This document shows positions 1-8,832 of a stretch of 42,934 bases of DNA, one piece after another. Origin of the DNA: an uncultured Candidatus Saccharibacteria bacterium. Its GTDB lineage: Bacteria; Patescibacteriota; Saccharimonadia; Saccharimonadales; Saccharimonadaceae. Both the position numbers and the translations under genes were made by a program. Each line of letters starts with the position of its first letter. The first letter of the stretch is position 1. Under the pieces are notes generated by a model. It made no database searches, was not told the origin of the DNA, and saw only the letters and a list, made by a program, of their open reading frames with translations. The stretch is from positions 1 to 42,934 of the forward strand of contig CAMYXA010000007.1 of the NCBI GenBank assembly GCA_947302975.1, in the 5' to 3' direction.

Positions 1-495
1 GAATATTACACTAAGCTAATCGAAATGGCCGACGGAATGAGCGAGAAAGAAATGAGCACCGAGTTCGACTTCTCCGGCGATCCATCGAAGAAAGAACGCC
101 ACTGGGGGCGCGACAAGAACCTACGCGATATTTGGGTACATTTATACGAATGGCACCGAATGCTACTTGAATTTGTAGATACGAATCTGAATAAAGGCGG
201 TAATGCACCATTCTTGCCGGAACCATACACTTGGAAGACTTACGGCGATATGAATGTCGAATATTGGAAGAAGCATCAAAAGACTTCACTGGAAGATGCA
301 AGAAAAATGTTTGAGAAGTCGCATAAAGACGTGATGAAACTAGCCGAAAGTCTTAGTGAAGAGCAATTATTTACAAAAGGCATGTATCCTTGGGTTGGCG
401 GTTCCGTGCTTGGCTCATATTTCGTGAGTGTTCTCTCATCTCATTACGACTGGGCAATGAAGAAACTCAAAGCTCATAAAAAGAACTGTGCATAA
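1..495 (+). CDS. ClbS/DfsB-family four-helix protein (5' truncated by window edge)
   Basis: The frame is open from base 1, so the true start lies outside the window; the first internal ATG at 25 is probably not the start because the residues before it (EYYTKLIE) fit the family's first helix. The visible motifs RDKNLRDIWVHLYEWHRMLL, LFTKGMYPW and SSHYDWAMKKLKAHKK are characteristic of the ClbS/DfsB (DUF1706-like) family, DinB-fold four-helix proteins; one member protects E. coli from colibactin. The role here is unknown. One base separates it from the TfoX-like gene, so the two are probably cotranscribed. Base composition is AT-rich compared with the genes after 9.7 kb. Confidence 0.8.
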   Translation, partial: EYYTKLIEMADGMSEKEMSTEFDFSGDPSKKERHWGRDKNLRDIWVHLYEWHRMLLEFVDTNLNKGGNAPFLPEPYTWKTYGDMNVEYWKKHQKTSLEDARKMFEKSHKDVMKLAESLSEEQLFTKGMYPWVGGSVLGSYFVSVLSSHYDWAMKKLKAHKKNCA

Positions 496-496
496 T

Positions 497-787
497 ATGG
501 CAAGCACCAAAGAATATCGCGATTTCATCTTAGAACAACTGTCGGAAGCGCCAAATATTACTTGCCGGCCGATGATGGGCGAATTCTTGCTATATTCTCG
601 TAACGTCTTATTTGGTGGCATTTATGATGACCGTCTACTGGTGAAAATTATTCCAGAAAACGAACAATACAAAATGACCGAAGAAATTCCGTACGACGGC
701 GCGAAACCGATGTATTTTGTGGAAGATGTCGACAATAAAGAAAAGTTAGCAGAAATAGTGAATACAACCGTAAAAGGACTAAAGTAA
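497..787 (+). CDS. TfoX/Sxy N-terminal domain protein
   Basis: A 96-residue protein made only of the TfoX N-terminal domain (motifs CRPMMGEFLLY, GGIYDDRLLVKI, PYDGAKPMYFV). In gammaproteobacteria Sxy/TfoX promotes competence gene expression with CRP, but stand-alone N-domains like this are widespread and their function is not established. I start it at the ATG at 497, one base after the upstream stop; a GTG at 488 would add three residues and overlap the previous gene. The next gene starts one base after its stop, consistent with a three-gene operon. Confidence 0.75.
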   Translation: MASTKEYRDFILEQLSEAPNITCRPMMGEFLLYSRNVLFGGIYDDRLLVKIIPENEQYKMTEEIPYDGAKPMYFVEDVDNKEKLAEIVNTTVKGLK

Positions 788-788
788 A

Positions 789-1250
789 ATGGATAATATG
801 AAAATTTTAGTTACTTATAAAAGTAAAACCGGATTTACGAAAAAGTATGCAGAATGGATTGCCGAAGAACTAAACTGTGAGATGAAAGATATAAAAAATG
901 TTTCCTCTAAAGATGTCGCAAAATACGATCTCGTGATTCATGGCGGGTGGATATTTGGTGGGGTAATTAGTGGGTACAATAAAATTAAAAGCTTCGCTCC
1001 AAAGCAATTAATCGTATTTGGTGTTGGTTTTACACCGAAAGCCAAAGTAGACTTAAAGAAAATGGCCGAAGATAATAAACTAGGCGACACTCCACTATAC
1101 TATTTTGAAGGTGGCACCAACCCGCCAAAAATGGGTTTTGTTGGCCGTAGAATAGTTGAAATGGTCGCCAAAAAGAAAGTAACATATCAAGATAACACAG
1201 ACAGAAAAGCTATTGCAGAGTTACTGAAAGCGGTCAAAGCGCTTAAATAA
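789..1250 (+). CDS. Flavodoxin-domain protein
   Basis: A 153-residue protein with an N-terminal flavodoxin phosphate loop (MKILVTYKSKTGFTKKYAEW), a central YDLVIHGGWIFGG strand-loop and VFGVGF. This matches the small flavodoxin/HemG-like family that binds FMN and carries electrons. The C-terminal basic helix (RRIVEMVAKKK) is typical of the family. An alternative start at 798 (MKILV) would fit the family N-terminus better and cannot be excluded. It closes the small AT-rich operon; the substrate or partner is unknown. Confidence 0.7.
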   Translation: MDNMKILVTYKSKTGFTKKYAEWIAEELNCEMKDIKNVSSKDVAKYDLVIHGGWIFGGVISGYNKIKSFAPKQLIVFGVGFTPKAKVDLKKMAEDNKLGDTPLYYFEGGTNPPKMGFVGRRIVEMVAKKKVTYQDNTDRKAIAELLKAVKALK

Positions 1251-1305
1251 AAACACCAAAGTGACAAATCGGGCTGAATACTTGCACAGTTTTCATAAAA
1301 AATAC

Positions 1306-1333
1306 TTGCAAAGCTACTTCTTTGTGCTACAAT
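1306..1333 (+). promoter_or_regulatory. Promoter of the type I restriction-modification operon
   Basis: TTGCAA at 1306-1311, a 16-base spacer and an extended -10 TGC-TACAAT at 1325-1333. Only 6 bases separate the -10 from the ATG at 1340, so the first message codon would be at the predicted transcription start (leaderless). Confidence 0.55.
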
Positions 1334-1339
1334 AAAAAT

Positions 1340-1903
1340 ATGAATCAGTTAAATCATATATCAGAAATTAGGACCGGCTACAACTTTCGTAGCATTGCTA
1401 ACACCGAGCGTCAGACGGTATATCTAGTTTCTGCAAAAGATTTAGACACAAATTTCTCAGACATAGCAGAGATTGACATCCCCGCCACATATAATAATTA
1501 CCTACAAAATGGCGATATTTTAGTAAAATCCCATGGGACAACTTATGCTGCAAAAGTCTTTAAAACTATAAAACAAGATCATCCTTGCATAGCAGCCAAC
1601 ACTTTACTTATCGTGCGAATTACGTCAAAAGATTATAAGCCGTCTTACTTAGCACAGATCATCAACTCAAATGGCGTCCAAAAATACCTCAAACTATTAT
1701 CTTCCGGCCAGACTGTCCCGTTTCTTTCCCCATCTTCCCTGGGTTCGATTAATTGCCCAAAGGCGCCACTAGAAAGACAGGGTGAAATAGAGATAATTAC
1801 AGAAGTTATAGACGATTATCAAGCTACATTGGCAAAATATATAGAAGCTGGAGAAAATTTAACCAAAGCCTTAAACGCTAAACTTATGGAAGGAGTAGAA
1901 TAA
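1340..1903 (+). CDS. Single-TRD HsdS-like specificity protein
   Basis: 187 residues with one target-recognition-domain-like region (residues about 1-150; motifs DILVKSHGTTYAAKVF, LSSGQTVPFLSPSSLGSI, PLERQGEIEII) followed by a helical segment (residues 155-187) like the conserved HsdS coiled coil. A full HsdS has two such units and about 400 residues, so this is a half-subunit; such proteins may pair as dimers or act as accessory specificity factors. It is the first gene of the operon and its stop overlaps the hsdM start by one base. I chose ATG 1340 because it sits 6 bases after the -10; a TTG at 1322 would lie inside the promoter. It is intact, not a pseudogene. Confidence 0.7.
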   Translation: MNQLNHISEIRTGYNFRSIANTERQTVYLVSAKDLDTNFSDIAEIDIPATYNNYLQNGDILVKSHGTTYAAKVFKTIKQDHPCIAANTLLIVRITSKDYKPSYLAQIINSNGVQKYLKLLSSGQTVPFLSPSSLGSINCPKAPLERQGEIEIITEVIDDYQATLAKYIEAGENLTKALNAKLMEGVE

Positions 1904-3408
1904 TGGCATTAACACAAGATCAACTTAATCAAACTTTGTGGGCGGCCGCTGATAGCTCGCGTGTACAAGTGGACGCATCGATTTATAAAGATTATGCGCT
2001 CGCGATGCTCTTCTTTAAATATTTAAGTGATAAAGCTAAAGCCGAAATAGCAAAGTTGAAAGAGCGCTTTGGCAATGATGAAAAACGCATTGACGAGAAA
2101 ATGAAACTTTCTCGTTTTTATCTTCCAAAGGGCGCTAGTTTTGATGATGTCTACTCGAAAAAAGAAGAAGACAATATTGGTGAAATCCTTAATAAGGCCT
2201 TGCGCGCGATTGAAGATCAGAACGATAAAAAACTTCGCGGTATTTTTGGCACACTAGACTTTAATTCAGAAGCCATTCTCGGTAAGCTTGATGCTCGCAA
2301 CCGCATGATTAGGAACCTTCTAAATGATTTTAGTAAGATTGAACTTGCTGACACTAGTGAAGATATCATCGGCAACGCTTATATGTATCTAATCGAACGC
2401 TTTGGCGCTGATGCTGGTAAAAAAGCTGGTGAATTTTTCACCAAGTCACAAGTAGCAGAACTTGTTGCGCGTCTTGCTCGTCCTCGTCCTGGCGATCGTA
2501 TTTGTGACCCTACGGTAGGTAGCGGTGGCCTTTTGCTTTTGGCTGGCAAAGAGGTTCAAAAACATGGTTCGAATAATTTTGCACTTTATGGCCAGGAATC
2601 CAAGGGTTCCACTTATCAACTCTGCCGTATGAATATGTATTTGCATGGTATGGATTCTGCCCAAATTGAATGGGGTGATACTCTCAATGAACCTCAGCTT
2701 GTAGAAAACGATAGCCTTATGAAATTCGATATTGAAGTAGCCAACCCACCGTTTTCACTAGATAAGTGGGGATTCGAAAAAGCTTCAAGTGATAAGTATA
2801 ATCGTTTTTGGCGTGGTCTCCCGCCAAAGTCAAAAGGTGACTATGCTTTTATTTCTCACATGGTAGAGACTTTGAAACCGAAGACTGGCCGCATGGCAGT
2901 TATAGTTCCTCATGGCGTTTTGTTCCGTGGGTCTAGTGAAGGTAAAATTCGCGAGAGTCTAATCAAAGAGAATCTGATTGATGCTGTTATTGGCTTGCCG
3001 GCTGGGCTATTCCAGACTACTAGCATTCCGGTTGCAATTTTAGTGATCGACCGTGCACGCGAAAAAGGTGGCGAACGCGAAAACGAAGATAAAATTTTAT
3101 TCATTGAAGCATCTAAGGAATATAAGCCGGGTAAAGCTATGAACTCACTCGAGCTTGAAAATGCTGATAAAATCTTTAATACCTTTAATGAACGTAAAGA
3201 AATTGGGCGCTATTCTCGCCTCGTCCCAATCTCAGAAATTGCTGAAAACGATTATAATTTAAATATCACTCGCTACGTAGATACCTTTGAACCAGAACCA
3301 GAGATTGATATTAAAGCTACTCTCAAAGAAATTTCCGAGCTTAAGCCTAAACTTGCTGAACTTGAAGAGAAGATGGATCGATATTTAAAAGAATTGGGAA
3401 TAGAATAA
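1903..3408 (+). CDS. hsdM: Type I restriction-modification DNA methyltransferase (M subunit)
   Basis: 501 residues, a normal HsdM length. Residues about 1-130 are the HsdM N-terminal helical domain. The SAM-binding motif I DPTVGSGGLLL starts near residue 202 and the catalytic N6-adenine motif NPPF is at residues 281-284, followed by the family tail. It would methylate adenine in the host recognition site as an M2S complex with HsdS, protecting host DNA from HsdR. A good Shine-Dalgarno AAGGAG precedes the start, which overlaps the stop of the upstream gene by one base. All key motifs are intact. Confidence 0.95.
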   Translation: MALTQDQLNQTLWAAADSSRVQVDASIYKDYALAMLFFKYLSDKAKAEIAKLKERFGNDEKRIDEKMKLSRFYLPKGASFDDVYSKKEEDNIGEILNKALRAIEDQNDKKLRGIFGTLDFNSEAILGKLDARNRMIRNLLNDFSKIELADTSEDIIGNAYMYLIERFGADAGKKAGEFFTKSQVAELVARLARPRPGDRICDPTVGSGGLLLLAGKEVQKHGSNNFALYGQESKGSTYQLCRMNMYLHGMDSAQIEWGDTLNEPQLVENDSLMKFDIEVANPPFSLDKWGFEKASSDKYNRFWRGLPPKSKGDYAFISHMVETLKPKTGRMAVIVPHGVLFRGSSEGKIRESLIKENLIDAVIGLPAGLFQTTSIPVAILVIDRAREKGGERENEDKILFIEASKEYKPGKAMNSLELENADKIFNTFNERKEIGRYSRLVPISEIAENDYNLNITRYVDTFEPEPEIDIKATLKEISELKPKLAELEEKMDRYLKELGIE

Positions 3409-3409
3409 T

Positions 3410-4105
3410 ATGAAAAATAAAATGATTCCACCAGAAGCTAGATTAGAAAAATTTACCTGTCCACATTGTATGGCAATCTCCAGTCAATTATGGGGGGTGC
3501 TATCGGCTGGAGGATCTGTGCCTAAAAAAGCAGGCGTCTTGGGTGATTATCTCAGGGCTTGTAATGAGTGGGGATATCGTATTAGAGAAGATGGGGCCTG
3601 GATAGTATCAACCTGCGATAGTTGTGGAAAAATTTGCATCTGGCGAAATGAAAAAATGATTTACCCAGATATTGTAATAGTCGATGAGCCGAATGAAGAT
3701 CTACCCGAAGATATAAAAAAAGACTATCTAGAAGCTGCATCAATTCTCAACAAATCTCCGCGCGGAGCCGCAGCCATTCTCCGCCTTTGCGTTCAAAAAA
3801 TGTGCAAATATTTAGGCAAAAAAGGCAAAACTTTAAACGATGATATTGGCGAGTTGGCAAAAGATGGTTTATCTCCAACAATTATACAAGCGATGGATGC
3901 TCTAAGGGTGACGGGCGATAAAGCTGTCCATCCAGGAGAATTAGATATAAACGACAATCCTCAAATAGCAATTAAGCTATTTGAGCTCGTAAACATCATC
4001 GCAGACAAAATGATAACAGAACCAAAAGAAATTAGCTCTTTTTATGATGAGGCTGTACCAGAATCAGCAAAAAAGGCCATAGAGAAGAGGGGGCAACGAA
4101 AATGA
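3410..4105 (+). CDS. Zinc-ribbon plus DUF4145 protein embedded in the RM operon
   Basis: 231 residues. The N-terminus has a CPHC pair (near residue 17) and a second CDSC pair (near residue 70), together a likely zinc ribbon. The C-terminal half matches DUF4145 (GAAAILRLCVQKMCKYLG; ALRVTGDKAVHPGE). DUF4145 is a helical domain often found in or beside type I restriction subunits and is thought to be HEPN-related; the RVTGDKAVH segment lies where those proteins have a conserved Arg-His pair. Its role is not established. One base separates it from hsdM and it overlaps the next gene by 4 bases, so it is cotranscribed with the RM genes. Confidence 0.7.
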   Translation: MKNKMIPPEARLEKFTCPHCMAISSQLWGVLSAGGSVPKKAGVLGDYLRACNEWGYRIREDGAWIVSTCDSCGKICIWRNEKMIYPDIVIVDEPNEDLPEDIKKDYLEAASILNKSPRGAAAILRLCVQKMCKYLGKKGKTLNDDIGELAKDGLSPTIIQAMDALRVTGDKAVHPGELDINDNPQIAIKLFELVNIIADKMITEPKEISSFYDEAVPESAKKAIEKRGQRK

Positions 4106-4494
4106 GTGGCCATTTTGATACTATGCAAGTTTGTTTAAAAGGACATCAAATAACAGCACGTTACACTAAAAGTCCGCAATTTAGGCAAGAAAGATGTGAA
4201 AAGTGTGGGGCAAAGACCATCAATGCATGCCAGAATTGTAATGCACCTATACGTGGATATTATGAAAGACCCAACGTTATAAGTTTATGTGGTACGGAAA
4301 CTCCATTATACTGTCATGTTTGTGGAAAAGCTTATCCATGGGCAACGAGATTAAAAATTAGGGAAAATCTAAAAATACCAGCTTGGATTAAAAAGGCAAT
4401 TAAATGGGCTGGGCATAATTTGGTGACTATTATCATTTCTATTGCAATAACGGTTATCTCCGCAGTTATAATTTGGAATTTAGGGATAAAATGA
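4102..4494 (+). CDS. Membrane-anchored zinc-ribbon protein, DUF2321-like
   Basis: 130 residues. It begins with MQVCLKGHQIT and has three cysteine pairs (CEKC, CQNC, CHVC), which suggests one or two zinc ribbons and resembles DUF2321. The C-terminus (residues about 103-127, LVTIIISIAITVISAVIIW) is a strong single membrane segment, so the zinc module should face the cytoplasm with a C-terminal anchor. Its start overlaps the DUF4145 gene by 4 bases (ATGA-type), and its stop overlaps the hsdS start by 4. This translational coupling argues that it works with the DUF4145 protein or the RM complex. No enzyme motif is visible and the function is unknown. Confidence 0.65.
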   Translation: MSGHFDTMQVCLKGHQITARYTKSPQFRQERCEKCGAKTINACQNCNAPIRGYYERPNVISLCGTETPLYCHVCGKAYPWATRLKIRENLKIPAWIKKAIKWAGHNLVTIIISIAITVISAVIIWNLGIK

Positions 4495-5702
4495 TTAAAT
4501 TTGATGAAACAAAATTATCTAGTATCGGCGTCCTTGAACGAGGCAAAGGCTTGCAAAAAAGCGATTTCACCGACAATGGGATTCCGTGTATTCATTACGG
4601 GCAAATTTTTACGTACTATGGGGGATTTGCGAAATCTACTATTTCTTTTGTATCGCAAAAAACAGTAGAAGAATGTTCGATCGTTCATCCTGGCGACACG
4701 ATATTAGCCATAACGAGCGAAAATGTTCAAGATTTATGTAAAAGTACAGTCTGGCTAGGCAGTGAAGACATCGTAACCGGTGGGCATTCTGGAATCTTTA
4801 GGCATAATCAGAACCCTAAATTCTTGGGTTATTATTTCCAATCTGAATATTTCAATCACCAAAAAGCAAAATATGCGAAAGGCACTAAAGTCATTGAGAT
4901 TAATCCAGAAGATATACTTAATAGAATTAAAATCAAATTACCAGATTTAGAAACGCAACGAAAAATCGTTCAAATTCTTGACTGTATTACCAAAAAAATA
5001 AATGCGTTACAAAGAAAAATTGAAACTGAAAAACATCATCTTGATGCGTTGAAATATGAACTCTTATTTAATAGAACAAGGAGTAATAAGTCCTTAAAAC
5101 TCAAAGACCTGTTTGATTTTAAAAATGGCTATACGCCTAGCAAAGAAAACCTTGCTTTTTGGGCAAACGGAACAATTCCATGGTTTAGAATGGAAGACAT
5201 CCGAAAGAATGGTCACATCTTGCAAGATTCTATCCAACACGTAACTACTGAGGCCATAAAAGGAAAAACCTTCCCGAAGAATTCAATTATAATGTCTACA
5301 ACTGCGACAATCGGAGAGTATGCCCTACTAACTGCTGATTCGCTAGCGAATCAGCAGTTTACCTTCCTAATTAGGAAGGTAAACTGCTGTGACAAAATAG
5401 ATATTATCTATTTTTATCATTATTGCTCTATATTAGCCGAATGGTGTAAACGAAATGTAAATTCTGGTGGATTACTAGCCGTAGACATGAAAGCGTTTAT
5501 GAACTATGAGATAAAACTTCCAACAATAGATGAACAAAAAAAGATCTCATCCATATTGTCTATAGGAGAAAATATTATAAAGTTATGCGAAAAGGAACTC
5601 CTATCTACCCAAAAAGAATATAAATACCTACTCAACCACCTCATCTCAGGCGATTTTGATTTAACTAACATCAAATTAGAAAAAGGAAAGGAGCAACAAT
5701 GA
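4491..5702 (+). CDS. hsdS: Type I restriction-modification specificity subunit (two TRDs)
   Basis: 403 residues with the classic layout: TRD1 (about 1-150), central coiled coil (QRKIVQILDCITKKINALQ, about 160-195), TRD2 (about 200-350, starting LKDLFDFKNGYTP), C-terminal coiled coil (EQKKISSILSIGENI). It determines the DNA site recognised by HsdM and HsdR. The ATG at 4491 overlaps the previous stop (ATGA); a TTG at 4473 is less likely. The segment coding ALLTADSLANQQF, a conserved TRD element, contains two overlapping perfect palindromes (5330-5389), which is unusual for coding DNA. The stop overlaps the hsdR start by 4 bases. Confidence 0.92.
   Translation: MIKFDETKLSSIGVLERGKGLQKSDFTDNGIPCIHYGQIFTYYGGFAKSTISFVSQKTVEECSIVHPGDTILAITSENVQDLCKSTVWLGSEDIVTGGHSGIFRHNQNPKFLGYYFQSEYFNHQKAKYAKGTKVIEINPEDILNRIKIKLPDLETQRKIVQILDCITKKINALQRKIETEKHHLDALKYELLFNRTRSNKSLKLKDLFDFKNGYTPSKENLAFWANGTIPWFRMEDIRKNGHILQDSIQHVTTEAIKGKTFPKNSIIMSTTATIGEYALLTADSLANQQFTFLIRKVNCCDKIDIIYFYHYCSILAEWCKRNVNSGGLLAVDMKAFMNYEIKLPTIDEQKKISSILSIGENIIKLCEKELLSTQKEYKYLLNHLISGDFDLTNIKLEKGKEQQ
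5330..5359. repeat. Perfect 30-bp palindrome inside hsdS
   Basis: Bases 5330-5344 are the exact reverse complement of 5345-5359, centred on CGCTAGCG, with no mismatch and no spacer. It lies within the second TRD coding region and shares its right end (5352-5359) with a second perfect palindrome. Confidence 0.95.
5352..5389. repeat. Perfect 38-bp palindrome inside hsdS
   Basis: Bases 5352-5370 are the exact reverse complement of 5371-5389, centred on CCTAATTAGG. Together with the 30-bp palindrome it gives three copies of one arm (AACTGCTG or its complement). The reading frame continues through it and the encoded residues (QQFTFLIRKVNCC) fit the family. Confidence 0.95.
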
Positions 5703-8700
5703 TTGATTCAGATTTTGATGAAGTCAATGAATCACAATTTCCCGCCGTAGAATTGTTAGTGAAACTCGGTTGGAAATATCTTAGCCGTGAAGAAGCCGAC
5801 GAAGCCAGAAATGGAGATCGTAGAAAAGTGATATTAACCAACATTGCCAAAGATGCCCTCATGCACATCAATGATTATGATGGTAGAAAGTTCGATGAGC
5901 CAGACATTGCTGGTAAAGTGGACGAATTAGAAAACACTGAGTTTAATGGCCTCATTGATACCTGTCGAGAAATTAGTGGCCGTATTATGCCAAAACTCGG
6001 CGGCGGCACCATAAAAGTTTTTGAAAATGGAGCCTATCAAGATCGCTCAATCCGTTATTTTGATTTTGATAATCCAGAGAATAATGACTACCATGTAACT
6101 GTAGAATATAAAGTTGACGGCAACGAGGAAAACCTCCGTGCCGACATCGTTCTTTTTATTAATGGTATTCCAATTGCTGAAATTGAGAACAAAAAATCTA
6201 GTGTTGGATATAAAAAGGCTATAGACCAGCTTCACCGATATCAACAAAAAGAATATTCGCCGAAAATGTACACATTCCTACAATTGCTTATTGCCATGGA
6301 TTGTATGAATGCAGTTTATGGAACTGCGGATACGCCAGACGAATTTTTTGTAAGTTGGCGAGAAAAAACTTTAGGGACAAATAAAGTTAAAGAAAAGGTC
6401 GAAGAGATTTTATCTGGTGGCTTAAACTCGGAAGATCTCAAAAAAATAAAACAAGACCTAAATGGATGCGTGCGGCCGTTAGGAAATAGAAAATTTATTC
6501 CACAAGACGAGCTTATTTACGGGATGCTCCGAAAAGATCGAATTTTGGATATTATTAGAAATTTTGTTTTCTATGATGGACTACATAAAAAGGTCGCTCG
6601 CTATCAGCAATATTTTGCCGTTAAGAAAACCCTTAGCCAAATTAAAACTATGGATCCAAAAAATCCAAATCGTAGAAAGGGCGGTATTATTTGGCACACT
6701 CAAGGTTCTGGCAAATCACTTACTATGGTGATGCTTGTTAGGGCATTAATAGAAGATGAAGAAATCGATAGTCCCCGCGTAATTATAGTTACGGATCGCA
6801 TAGATCTCGATAAGCAAATAAAAGGTACTTTTGAAAATGCTGGCCTCAAGAAAAATATTGTTCGTACAGTAAGTGGCGAAGATCTTCTTCGTAGGATTCA
6901 AGAAAAAGATGATAGTGTTTTAACTAAGATTATCGATAAATTTAATTCAGCAAGTAATCGTGGTAAAAGATTCGTTGATGAAGATAAAAATATTTTTGTA
7001 CTTATCGATGAAGCTCATCGTTCACAAAGTGGTGATGCAAATCTCAAAATGCTTCAAATGATTCCGAACGCTTGCTATGTTGCTTTTACTGGTACCCCGC
7101 TTCTTAAAAAACAGAAAACCGAGAATAAATTTGGCGAGTTTATTGATAAATACACTATTGACGACGCGCTTGCCGATAAAGTTATTGTTCCTCTTATATA
7201 CGAAGGTCGTTTTGTCTCGCTCGAACAAGACGTGGATGCAATAAACCGAAAATCCGAAAGAATTTTGCGCGGATTAGACGATAGCTTGAGAAAAAAACTT
7301 GCCGATAATGTTGAGAAGAATACTATACGAGGTGCTAGTACTGCAATTGAAGAAATTTGCTATGATATCTCAGAGCATTACGAGAGGGTTTTTCAAAACA
7401 CTGGTCTTAAGGCGCAAATAGTAGCTCCTAACAAAAAGGCTGCTCTTGAAATGCAAAAATGGTTTGAACGAGTTGGTGATATAAAAACGGCACTAGTTAT
7501 TAGCGATGAGAATGGGGAAATATCAAGCGATGATGAAGATCGAATCGAGGTAAAAGAATACCTCGATAAAATCAAGCACAAATACTCTAATCTCAAAAGT
7601 TACGAAGACGGAGTAATAAGCGATTTCAAAGATAATCCCAAAGGCATTGAAATTATCATTGTAGTCGACAAACTTCTTACTGGTTTTGATGCTCCAAGAA
7701 ATACGGTTTTATATTTAGCAAAACCATTGAAAGATCATAATTTATTACAGGCAATTGCTCGTGTAAATCGAGTTTACAGTAACAAGAATCAAAAAATTGA
7801 TAAGACTGCGGGGTTTGTAATAGATTATTCTGCGAATGCTGCAGCTATCAAGGAAGCTATGGCGTTATTTGGAAATTTTGATCCAGACGATGTCCACGGA
7901 ACACTTATCGATCCAGCCGAAAAGAAAGAAGAGCTTGAACGAAAGTATCAAGAAGTACTAGAATTATTTAGAGGCAAGGGTTGTGAGACTCAAGAGGATT
8001 ATATAGAATATCTCCGTGATGATGCATCACGACGCGAATTTGAAGATAAATTTAATTCATTACTAGCAGCTTTTTCTGAATATTCGTGTCTTCGTGATGT
8101 TGATTCTGAGCTAACTAATACTATAAGTCGCGATTTAAAGAAACTTTCAGAGATTAAACGTTCCGCAAGACTGCAATTTGGTGATTATGTTGACTTAAGA
8201 CAATATGAACGAGAACTCGCGCGAATACTTAATCAACATATCACTGCAAAAGAAGCAGAAACACTTATCGAGCCTATAGATATTAATAATTCAGAAGAGT
8301 TCAAGAAGGCGATCGAACAACTTGAAACTAATAAATCTCGAGCCGAAGCAATAGCGGCGCAGACGCAAAGACGCATTACGGAAATATTTAAAATGCATGG
8401 CGACGAAGTCCTTTGGAAAAAGTTTTCTGATAAAATTCAATCAATTATCGATGCATTACGCGAAGAAAAAATAGCTGATATTGAGGCTTTGAAACAACTT
8501 TCATTAATTAGTGATGAAATTAGTGCACGTAAAGATAATGATTTGCCAGAAAGAATTAAAGAGCAACCAGGGGCAGATATTGTGTATAGAAATTTGCGTG
8601 ACGTTATCGCTAACGAAGATTATGCTGAACACGTTTTGAATTTATCGAGAATTGTTTGCGAAAATAGCGTGATAGACTGGTGGAAAAATTATGATCAGAA

Positions 8701-8830
8701 ACGCGTAATAGAAAACTATCTTGATGATTATATTTATGACAATATGAATGTATCAGAAGTTAAGAATAAAGAGATACGTGAAAAAGTTTTGGAGCTCGCG
8801 GAAAACAACCATGATTTATTTAGGAGCTAA
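5699..8830 (+). CDS. hsdR: Type I restriction endonuclease (R subunit)
   Basis: 1043 residues, full length. The N-terminal PD-(D/E)xK nuclease is visible around residues 140-170 (RADIVLFINGIPIAEIENKK, with the E-N-K catalytic triplet). The SF2 translocase follows: Walker A GSGKS at residues 336-340 after WHTQ, DEAH at 437-440, FTGTPL as motif III and the motif VI region QAIARVNRVY. The C-terminal third is the helical domain that contacts HsdM. With HsdM2-HsdS it translocates and cuts unmethylated foreign DNA. ATGA overlap with hsdS. No truncation or missing motif is seen, so the system is probably active. Confidence 0.95.
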   Translation: MIDSDFDEVNESQFPAVELLVKLGWKYLSREEADEARNGDRRKVILTNIAKDALMHINDYDGRKFDEPDIAGKVDELENTEFNGLIDTCREISGRIMPKLGGGTIKVFENGAYQDRSIRYFDFDNPENNDYHVTVEYKVDGNEENLRADIVLFINGIPIAEIENKKSSVGYKKAIDQLHRYQQKEYSPKMYTFLQLLIAMDCMNAVYGTADTPDEFFVSWREKTLGTNKVKEKVEEILSGGLNSEDLKKIKQDLNGCVRPLGNRKFIPQDELIYGMLRKDRILDIIRNFVFYDGLHKKVARYQQYFAVKKTLSQIKTMDPKNPNRRKGGIIWHTQGSGKSLTMVMLVRALIEDEEIDSPRVIIVTDRIDLDKQIKGTFENAGLKKNIVRTVSGEDLLRRIQEKDDSVLTKIIDKFNSASNRGKRFVDEDKNIFVLIDEAHRSQSGDANLKMLQMIPNACYVAFTGTPLLKKQKTENKFGEFIDKYTIDDALADKVIVPLIYEGRFVSLEQDVDAINRKSERILRGLDDSLRKKLADNVEKNTIRGASTAIEEICYDISEHYERVFQNTGLKAQIVAPNKKAALEMQKWFERVGDIKTALVISDENGEISSDDEDRIEVKEYLDKIKHKYSNLKSYEDGVISDFKDNPKGIEIIIVVDKLLTGFDAPRNTVLYLAKPLKDHNLLQAIARVNRVYSNKNQKIDKTAGFVIDYSANAAAIKEAMALFGNFDPDDVHGTLIDPAEKKEELERKYQEVLELFRGKGCETQEDYIEYLRDDASRREFEDKFNSLLAAFSEYSCLRDVDSELTNTISRDLKKLSEIKRSARLQFGDYVDLRQYERELARILNQHITAKEAETLIEPIDINNSEEFKKAIEQLETNKSRAEAIAAQTQRRITEIFKMHGDEVLWKKFSDKIQSIIDALREEKIADIEALKQLSLISDEISARKDNDLPERIKEQPGADIVYRNLRDVIANEDYAEHVLNLSRIVCENSVIDWWKNYDQKRVIENYLDDYIYDNMNVSEVKNKEIREKVLELAENNHDLFRS

Positions 8831-8832
8831 AT

